Positions 13,929 to 20,800 of a stretch of DNA of 23,421 nucleotides are shown here, piece after piece (position 1 is the first letter of the stretch; each line of letters opens with the position of its first letter). The translations under genes were made by a program, and so were the position numbers. Source of the DNA: a virus; IMG/VR virus record IMGVR_UViG_3300030329_000908, positions 1-23,421 of that record; one strand, written 5' to 3'. Below the pieces are notes generated by a model that was not told the DNA's origin, ran no database searches, and saw only the letters and a list, made by a program, of their open reading frames with translations.

Positions 13929-14428
13929 TGAAACTCTACATCAATTCTAACCCAAGCGTATTTGAAGCCACTAAGGTAAGTAAAATCCTTAGAGAAGACG
14001 AAGTAGTACCTTTAGAAGAATTAGGAGCTTCTCCGGCGGACAGCTGTTTGGCTGGGATTAAAGAATCTGAATATGTGTTCACAATAAACACTGAACACGA
14101 TGAACCTATTGCTTTAGTTGGGTTAGTAGAACATGAAGAGCAAGAAGACACAGCAGTTATTTGGTCTTTAAGCACAAACAGGGTAGCCAAATATCCTTTT
14201 GCGTTTGTAAAAGCTTTAAAAGAATTAATAGAGGAATACGGCGGATTATACTCTCGCCTAATTTCCTTTGCTTTAGCTGACAATTTTAGGCATCAACGCT
14301 TTCACAATGTAATAGGAATGACACCAACAGGAGAATATGTAGAGATTCCAAACACACTTTTAACCTATAGAGTCTACGAGTTAATGACAACTAAAGGACT
14401 TAACCAAATGTATTATGACCAAAACTAG
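13928..14428 (+). CDS. gp13-like internal virion protein with GNAT-like pattern
   Basis: A 166-residue protein in the T7 gene 13 slot, right after tail tube B. The layout matches gp13 (138 aa): EPIALVGLVEHEEQ, then VIWSLSTNRVAKYPFAFVKA followed by LKELIEEYGGLYSRLISFAL, then NFRHQRFHNVIGM. This parallels the T7 order 'LAIGGNCGD...CWFVTSDQV...VGNTSHIRFLKTIGAVF', which has a GNAT-like arrangement of strands. In T7 gp13 is needed for particle morphogenesis. An acetyltransferase activity is not implied. It overlaps the next gene by 14 bases. Confidence 0.7.
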   Translation: MKLYINSNPSVFEATKVSKILREDEVVPLEELGASPADSCLAGIKESEYVFTINTEHDEPIALVGLVEHEEQEDTAVIWSLSTNRVAKYPFAFVKALKELIEEYGGLYSRLISFALADNFRHQRFHNVIGMTPTGEYVEIPNTLLTYRVYELMTTKGLNQMYYDQN

Positions 14429-14669
14429 CGAAACTACGCACATACTGACTAACACTAAGTTAGCTCTAACCATTGCTGTTCCACTTATAGCAGCCATTGG
14501 TTTCTTCTATTCATTAAAATCGTCAGTAACACAGAACCAAGCGGATATAGAAAAGCTAGAAGCGAGGATGGAGCGGATAGACGATATGCTAGTTGAGAAC
14601 AACACAAACATTAAATTGATGCAAAAAGACATAACTATTTTAATTGAAAAAACGAAGGAGGCAAAATAA
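14415..14669 (+). CDS. Membrane-anchored coiled-coil protein
   Basis: An 84-residue protein. Residues about 16-33 (LALTIAVPLIAAIGFFYS) form one membrane segment. The rest (about 38-82) is a regular charged heptad helix (QADIEKLEARMERIDDMLVE, then IKLMQKDITILIEK). T7 has no such gene between 13 and 14. The plan, one anchor plus a coiled coil, fits an inner-membrane spanin, a holin-like protein or a virion component inserted during DNA ejection; nothing decides between them. It starts inside the end of the gp13-like gene, and its last codons carry the AAGGAGG ribosome site of the gp14-like gene. Confidence 0.65.
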   Translation: MTKTSETTHILTNTKLALTIAVPLIAAIGFFYSLKSSVTQNQADIEKLEARMERIDDMLVENNTNIKLMQKDITILIEKTKEAK

Positions 14670-15286
14670 TGGCTGACGCAGAAAACAATGACATGAGCAT
14701 GGACAGCATGGGTCAAATAATGGGGTGGATGCAAGCTTTAACAGGGCTTGCAGCAGGATTTGAGGGAGCAGCAAATCAACGTTCAGCATTAAAAATTCAA
14801 CAAATACAAAACAGGATTAACAGACGATTTGCCAAAGCTGAGTTTGACAGAAAAATGACTAGCTTGTTTCAGGCACATAGAGATTTAGAAGAACAATCTG
14901 TTCAGGCACACGCGCAAAGACAAAAAGCATATCAGCAACAAATGGGAAGTCTACGAGTCATGCAAGCTGAAAGAGGCATGTCTGGCACATCTGCCGCAGA
15001 AACAGCAAATCAACTAACTCGTAGCAATTTAGCAGCAGAACAAATAATGATTAAAAATATGGAGAAGCAACAGCGAGCAATGATGTATCAGCGTGAAGGA
15101 ATAGCAGATGCAAGGTTGGCTCAAGAGTTGGGATTTGATATGTCAGACGCAAATTTAAGGTCGCAATTACAGAACCCAGTATGGGGTCAATTAATGGCAC
15201 AGTCAGGTCAATACGCTTTAGATGGGCTTAATACATATTATAGTTTTGTTAAAGACACAGGGAGAAGCGACGACGCAATAGAATAA
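14669..15286 (+). CDS. Internal virion (ejection) protein, gp14-like
   Basis: A 205-residue protein (T7 gp14: 196 aa). The hydrophobic start (MGQIMGWMQALTGLAAGFEG) is followed by Ala/Gln-rich helices. The diagnostic stretch 'LRVMQAERGMSGTSAAETAN...EQIMIKNMEKQQRAMMYQREG' parallels gp14 'IRAAIGESMLEGSSMDR...EANMVTENYRRDYQAI'. In T7 gp14 leaves the capsid first and forms a channel in the outer membrane. It is preceded by AAGGAGG in the previous gene and joined to the gp15-like gene by TAATG. Confidence 0.85.
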   Translation: MADAENNDMSMDSMGQIMGWMQALTGLAAGFEGAANQRSALKIQQIQNRINRRFAKAEFDRKMTSLFQAHRDLEEQSVQAHAQRQKAYQQQMGSLRVMQAERGMSGTSAAETANQLTRSNLAAEQIMIKNMEKQQRAMMYQREGIADARLAQELGFDMSDANLRSQLQNPVWGQLMAQSGQYALDGLNTYYSFVKDTGRSDDAIE

Positions 15287-17856
15287 TGGCAGAAATACCA
15301 GAACCAAATATACAGGCAACTAATATACCAACAGGTGGAGGGGCTCAAGTTAACCTTAACTTTGTAGCTCCTGATAACGCATTTGCTAATTTATCCAAAA
15401 CTCTTGCTGGTGCTAGTCAAACTTTTTTAAATTTTAAAGATTTAGAAGATAGAGAAAATAAAAGTAAAGAAGTTTGGCAAGAACAAATTAAATCAATTAA
15501 AGGTTTAAAAGACACAGGCGATTTATCACAAGACGAAGTTGACAAAATTGTTAGGGAAGCAAATGCTAAAGCTCAAAAGGAAGGAATAATTAGAGCGCAT
15601 GAAAATTGGTCTACTATGAAAGCTGTTGAGGAAGAAAGGTCAAAACTTTTACACAATAAAAAAACAGCTTACTTTAAAATGCACATGGGTTCTTTGACAA
15701 ATCCTGATGAAAATTTTGCAAAGACTTATGAGGAAATAGAAGAAATGTTTGAAGAGGAGTACGCAGAAACTCCAGTGGCAACTGACTCTCAAGGGAATGA
15801 TATTTTTGCTGGAACAGAGGGAATGACTCCTATGCAGTTAGTAACGTATTCAAACAGCAGAACTGCTCACAAGGCATCTATAGAAGAGGCTATTGAGTTT
15901 AAAAAAGACCAACGCTCAAAAGAGGCTACAGCAATTAGGGTGCAATCAAACATTGCTGAGCTTTACAAAATGATTGATAACACTGGAGAAGGAGTAACTT
16001 CGGAAGTTATGACAATGCCTAGTATCGACCACAAAACTGGTAAAAGATTTGAAAGCTATGATGCTCAATTATTATCTGCTTATTTAAGAGGTGAAATTAT
16101 TAGGTCAGCAAATTTAGAAGAAGCATCAGAAATGGCTCAAAGCAGGTCAGAAATGTTGGATGAAGAATTAAAAGCATGGGAAGAGATAAATCAAAAATCT
16201 GCTATATATCACCCAAGAACTGGAAGACCTATTTACCATGATGAAGACGGTGTTCCTTATTCTGAAATTTCTGAAACTTACTTTTCTCCTCAAGCAGAAT
16301 CTCTTTTGGCAATGTTGGAAGAGCAAGCTGCTCAGCTGTATGACGCAGATATAGAAAATCCTAACCAAGTTTTAATGACATCTATCGAGTCTTTAGCAAA
16401 TGAAATTATTGATAATGCTTCTTTAGGAGATAAAACAGCCTTAACAAAGGTAAATGATTTAATATATGTTGTTCAGAGAGGATTTAGCCACATGACTTTA
16501 AATGGAGAAAAAGTTATGTTTGCGCCAGTGGGAACAAAGTCTCACGAAACTTTAGATGCAATAAGAGCAAGCGCAACAAAAAGATTTGAAGACTCTCAAA
16601 AACTTTTAAGCAGTTCTATCGACGAAAGCTTAGATAAAATAATTAAAAAGTTTAGAACGACTATAAGAGGTGGTCAGCCAGACAACTCTAAAAAAACACA
16701 AACTTATGAGGATTGGGTAACAGAGCAACGTGGAATTGCAAGTGATGAGGCAAACGAAATTAAAGGTTTTAGCCCGTCAGGACAAGCTAAACTTTTAAGA
16801 GATTTAAAAACAATTTCTGACAATTTAAGTTTTGGCGATGAATCACAAAAGGGCATTACATATTTTAATGCACAAAGCCTAGCACTAAGAAAAAATCTTT
16901 CACTTACGGAAGATAATTTTCAAAAAGAGCTAGACAAAATTCTTCATTCAGACGATGGAGACTTGTTAACTCAACAGCAATATGACGACTTAACTAAGAT
17001 TGCCGAAGACAGGCTTAAGGCAAATAAGGATATAAATGGCGAATTAAAAGGTACAGACTTACAAGACATGCAAGTTATTAATAGTAAAGTTACTGCCTAT
17101 TCAGACATTGACAAAGCGGACAGAGCAATAAATGTAAAAGTAATAGATATAAAAACAGAAGCCGATACTAAATTTTTCTTGACCGAAGCGGAGTCTGAAA
17201 CTTTTGATATAGTTTCAGCAGACAATGCCGAAATAGTGTCTAAAGAAAGCACTAATATTTACGACGCTCTTATTGGTGATTCAGTTTATAAGAAAGAAAA
17301 TCTTGACGACTTTAAATATCTTGACGAGAAGGGTCGACCTAATAAAGAATTTAGAACATATTTGCTTCGCATCGGGGTAGATAAAAGTGAAATAATGTCA
17401 ATGGTCGATACTTTTAAAATGTTAAAAAACGGAATTAATTTTAAAGGTATGAGTGTTAAGGGAAAAAGCACAGCTTACAGTAAGGCTTTAGATGGATTAG
17501 AAACATACATGGCTTACGCTTCTGTTTACGAACAAACATTAGACTTAAGAGAAGAAGAATATGACAAGATGTTTTTCGAGGACGAAATATTAAACAATGC
17601 TGTTGACGCTACTGATAGCGATTTAAGTAGAAGTACAGAAGAAGGTGAAGATAGTAACGCGACACTTAGACTTAAAAATAGAGAAGAAATACTAAAAGAA
17701 AGGATTCCACTTCAATTAACTCCAGAACAAATTGAAGCGCAAGGAGCTGGACTAGGTGGCATACAAGACCCAGTTGATGGCAAAGTTGTCGACAATAGAC
17801 CAAAAAGCGTTTCAGAAATAATGAAACAAACGGCAGAAAATAGAAAAAGAAGATAA
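15286..17856 (+). CDS. Internal virion (ejection) protein, gp15-like
   Basis: An 856-residue soluble, acidic, mostly helical protein between the gp14-like and gp16-like genes (T7 gp15 is 747 aa). The N-terminus carries a Gly/Pro-rich start followed by SKTLAGASQTFLNFKDLEDR, and a long alpha-helical body extends from about 60 to 790. There is no membrane segment and no catalytic motif. The identification rests mainly on position, size and composition. In T7 gp15 forms, with gp16, the tube that crosses the periplasm and takes part in pulling DNA into the cell. TAATG overlaps join it to both neighbours. Confidence 0.78.
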   Translation: MAEIPEPNIQATNIPTGGGAQVNLNFVAPDNAFANLSKTLAGASQTFLNFKDLEDRENKSKEVWQEQIKSIKGLKDTGDLSQDEVDKIVREANAKAQKEGIIRAHENWSTMKAVEEERSKLLHNKKTAYFKMHMGSLTNPDENFAKTYEEIEEMFEEEYAETPVATDSQGNDIFAGTEGMTPMQLVTYSNSRTAHKASIEEAIEFKKDQRSKEATAIRVQSNIAELYKMIDNTGEGVTSEVMTMPSIDHKTGKRFESYDAQLLSAYLRGEIIRSANLEEASEMAQSRSEMLDEELKAWEEINQKSAIYHPRTGRPIYHDEDGVPYSEISETYFSPQAESLLAMLEEQAAQLYDADIENPNQVLMTSIESLANEIIDNASLGDKTALTKVNDLIYVVQRGFSHMTLNGEKVMFAPVGTKSHETLDAIRASATKRFEDSQKLLSSSIDESLDKIIKKFRTTIRGGQPDNSKKTQTYEDWVTEQRGIASDEANEIKGFSPSGQAKLLRDLKTISDNLSFGDESQKGITYFNAQSLALRKNLSLTEDNFQKELDKILHSDDGDLLTQQQYDDLTKIAEDRLKANKDINGELKGTDLQDMQVINSKVTAYSDIDKADRAINVKVIDIKTEADTKFFLTEAESETFDIVSADNAEIVSKESTNIYDALIGDSVYKKENLDDFKYLDEKGRPNKEFRTYLLRIGVDKSEIMSMVDTFKMLKNGINFKGMSVKGKSTAYSKALDGLETYMAYASVYEQTLDLREEEYDKMFFEDEILNNAVDATDSDLSRSTEEGEDSNATLRLKNREEILKERIPLQLTPEQIEAQGAGLGGIQDPVDGKVVDNRPKSVSEIMKQTAENRKRR

Positions 17857-20800
17857 TGAAACAAGACCCAAACAACCCAACTGTATTAGAGTTTTTAAAG
17901 TCTCAGCGTAAGCGCATGGGCATACCTGAATCAGAAGCTCAAACTTTTAACGCTAACATGTATTTGTTTTCTAATGCAGTTAGGGGAATAGAATCAGATT
18001 ATAGACTTGATGCAAAAAGCCCAACAACTACAGCAAAGGGTGTTTATCAATTTACAGATGATAGCGTAATTACAGCAAAAAACAGAATGAAAAACATGGG
18101 CATAGACCAGAAGTATATAGATGCTATGCCCCAAGACCCTAGGCAGTGGAATGATGAGCAATCTGACATGGCGTTTTATGCAAACATGTTTGGTCAAACA
18201 GGCTCAGATAATTTTTTAAAGAAGATAGCTAAAGGAGATTCTGGTGCAATGAAAGAAGCGTATTATAAATTTCATCACACAAATCCAGATAAAAAAACAA
18301 TAGCTAGAACAGACAAATTTATTAATGCGGACACAATAACAGCAGCAAACAACATGATAGGTGTTAACCCTATGATGGGAGCTATGGGTGGAATGGGAGC
18401 AGCTATGGGAAGTGGAGGAACAGAAGGAGCAGAAGAGACAGGTCTTCCCAAAATGATTCCCAATATAAACAATTTACAAGAACAAAAAACTTATGCTGAT
18501 GCTATAACTCCACCTAAAGGGTTTAACCCATTTCAAGGAGCAGAACAAGAGCAAGTTAGTGGTGAGCCATTATTGTCTCCAGAAGCTCAGAGTGCAGCAG
18601 AAGTGGCTGGCATGGTAGGCTTTGGTGAGCCAGAAGAAGTAGGACAAGACATAGAACAAGATGTTCAAGAAACAAATGCCGCAGTTCAAAAATTAAAAGA
18701 AAGCAGAGGAGTTGGTTTTGAAGACGCAGAGCCACACGTTCAAAAAGCGTTTCAAGAATTTATAAATGAAAGAGAGCAAGAAGGAATTGTTGACCCAAAC
18801 TATACTCCTAAAGTTTATCTATCAGCCCATAAATGGATTGAACCACTACTAGGAAACTACAACCCAAACAGTTCATCTAATGGCATTCTTGAATTGTTAG
18901 AAAGGGTGCATGGCGAGACTCTTTATGATGCAAACAATGACGTTACATTAAGCCAAGAGTCTTTAAGTTATTTTGTTAGGCAATTAGAAGAACAAGGATT
19001 TTTTGCAGAAAATGGTTATCTTGAAAAACTACAAAAATACAAAGGTTTTTCTATACCAAAAAATTTAGATAACGAAACTATTATTTCTGCTTTATTGTAT
19101 CAAGACCTTTCATTTAAGCATGGTTCTTGGCAAGTAGAAAATATGCGTTACGCAGATGCTCAATCTTCTGCAAATCCATTAGGAATTAATAATCCTGATT
19201 ATATTAAATACATAACAGAGCACAAAACTGATGATGTGTTTACTAATATTAAAAATGGATTAGAAATTCATAGGGGATACCAAACTGGGAACATTCCCAA
19301 CCCTATGTTAAAGCCAGATGGAAGTGGGTTTGAAGACTTTACAAATTCACAAAAAGAAGAACAAGCAAACAAGCTTTTAACTTACAGATTGTTTGATGGC
19401 TCTGGAAAACTATCAGAATATAGAAGATATTTTAAAGACCCTTCCAAATTGGGAACAGTTGAGTGGATTGTTGAGGGCATAGGAAAATCTATGGCTAGAG
19501 CTTTCAATATGTTTGGACTAGAATATGAACCTATTGAGTTTGGAGATGACCCAGAATTAGGTGCTGGCTGGGAAATAGCTGGCTACACTATACCGACTGT
19601 TGCTACTGCTTTATTTACAAGAGGATTCGGCGGTGGAGCTTTAATGACAACAGGAGTTGCTGGAATGACAGACGCGTTGGTGCAGATGGCTACTCCTAGA
19701 GAGGAAAATTTATTTAACTTATTGTCTTATGCGGGAGAGGAAAGAGGATTTTCTTCTTTAGTACCAGACAATTTATTTGGAGATATTATTGCTCCAGTTG
19801 CAAGCGTTTTAGACGATGTTGCTGATAGCGATTTAATAGATGCGTTTACCATTAAAGAAGGAAATGAAAATATTCATAACGCTATTATTGGAAGTGTTGA
19901 GGGGTTGGCTGTGGGAACATCAGTTGGTGTTGCCATATCTGCGACTCTCCCATGGATTGTTAAAGCCGCATTAGTTGGCGGTAGCGTTGGTTCAGGAGTT
20001 GTAAAGGGGATTAAGATGTCTCCGCAAGCTGTTTCTAAATTAGCGAAAAAAGCACAAAATAGCTTTTTGTGGACAGAAGTAGAAACGCAAATGTATAAAG
20101 ATGCAATACAGGAAGCAAACGGCAGACTGGTTAATTTTTATGCTGGGGTTCCAGCTAAAGACATAGTAAAAGTTCTTAAAGCTATGGCAAAAGGTTTGTC
20201 AAAAGTTGTTAAGCTTAGAGGTCAAGGTAAAAAATATACAAGCACAGATTTTCACGAAGTAGTTAAGCAAAACGAAATTGAAGCTGACAACATTATTAAA
20301 AGCATTAAAGAAAATAAATATAAAGATGTTGATGATATAGAAGAAGCTATTGACAATCTTGACAAATCAATTTCCGAAGAAGCGAAAAAAGGAAATTTTA
20401 ATGTTCCTAGACCTATTAAAAAACTTACTAAAAAAATACTTGAGGCAAGAAAAGAATTAAATAAAGTTCGTGAAGACCTTACAGGTGAGTCTAAGGTTGT
20501 TAAAGAAAGTGAAGTAGGAGAACCAGAAAGAGGTCAAATATATGAAGACGCTTTAGAGTGGCTAGGAACTTCTCAACATGCTAGAGAGCTTAGGCAAATC
20601 TCAGAAGGTGATGAAGACATGCTTGATATTGTCAACCTTAGATATGAAAGGCAAGGCGAGCCCATACTTAAAGATATGGAAGATGTTAGGTTAAGGCTAG
20701 AAGATTTAGATGGCAAAGCAAAAACTATTAATGATAGATTTATGGCAAACCATGGTCGAGGTGTTGCACAAAACGGAATGGATGGTTATAGGTTTAGAAG

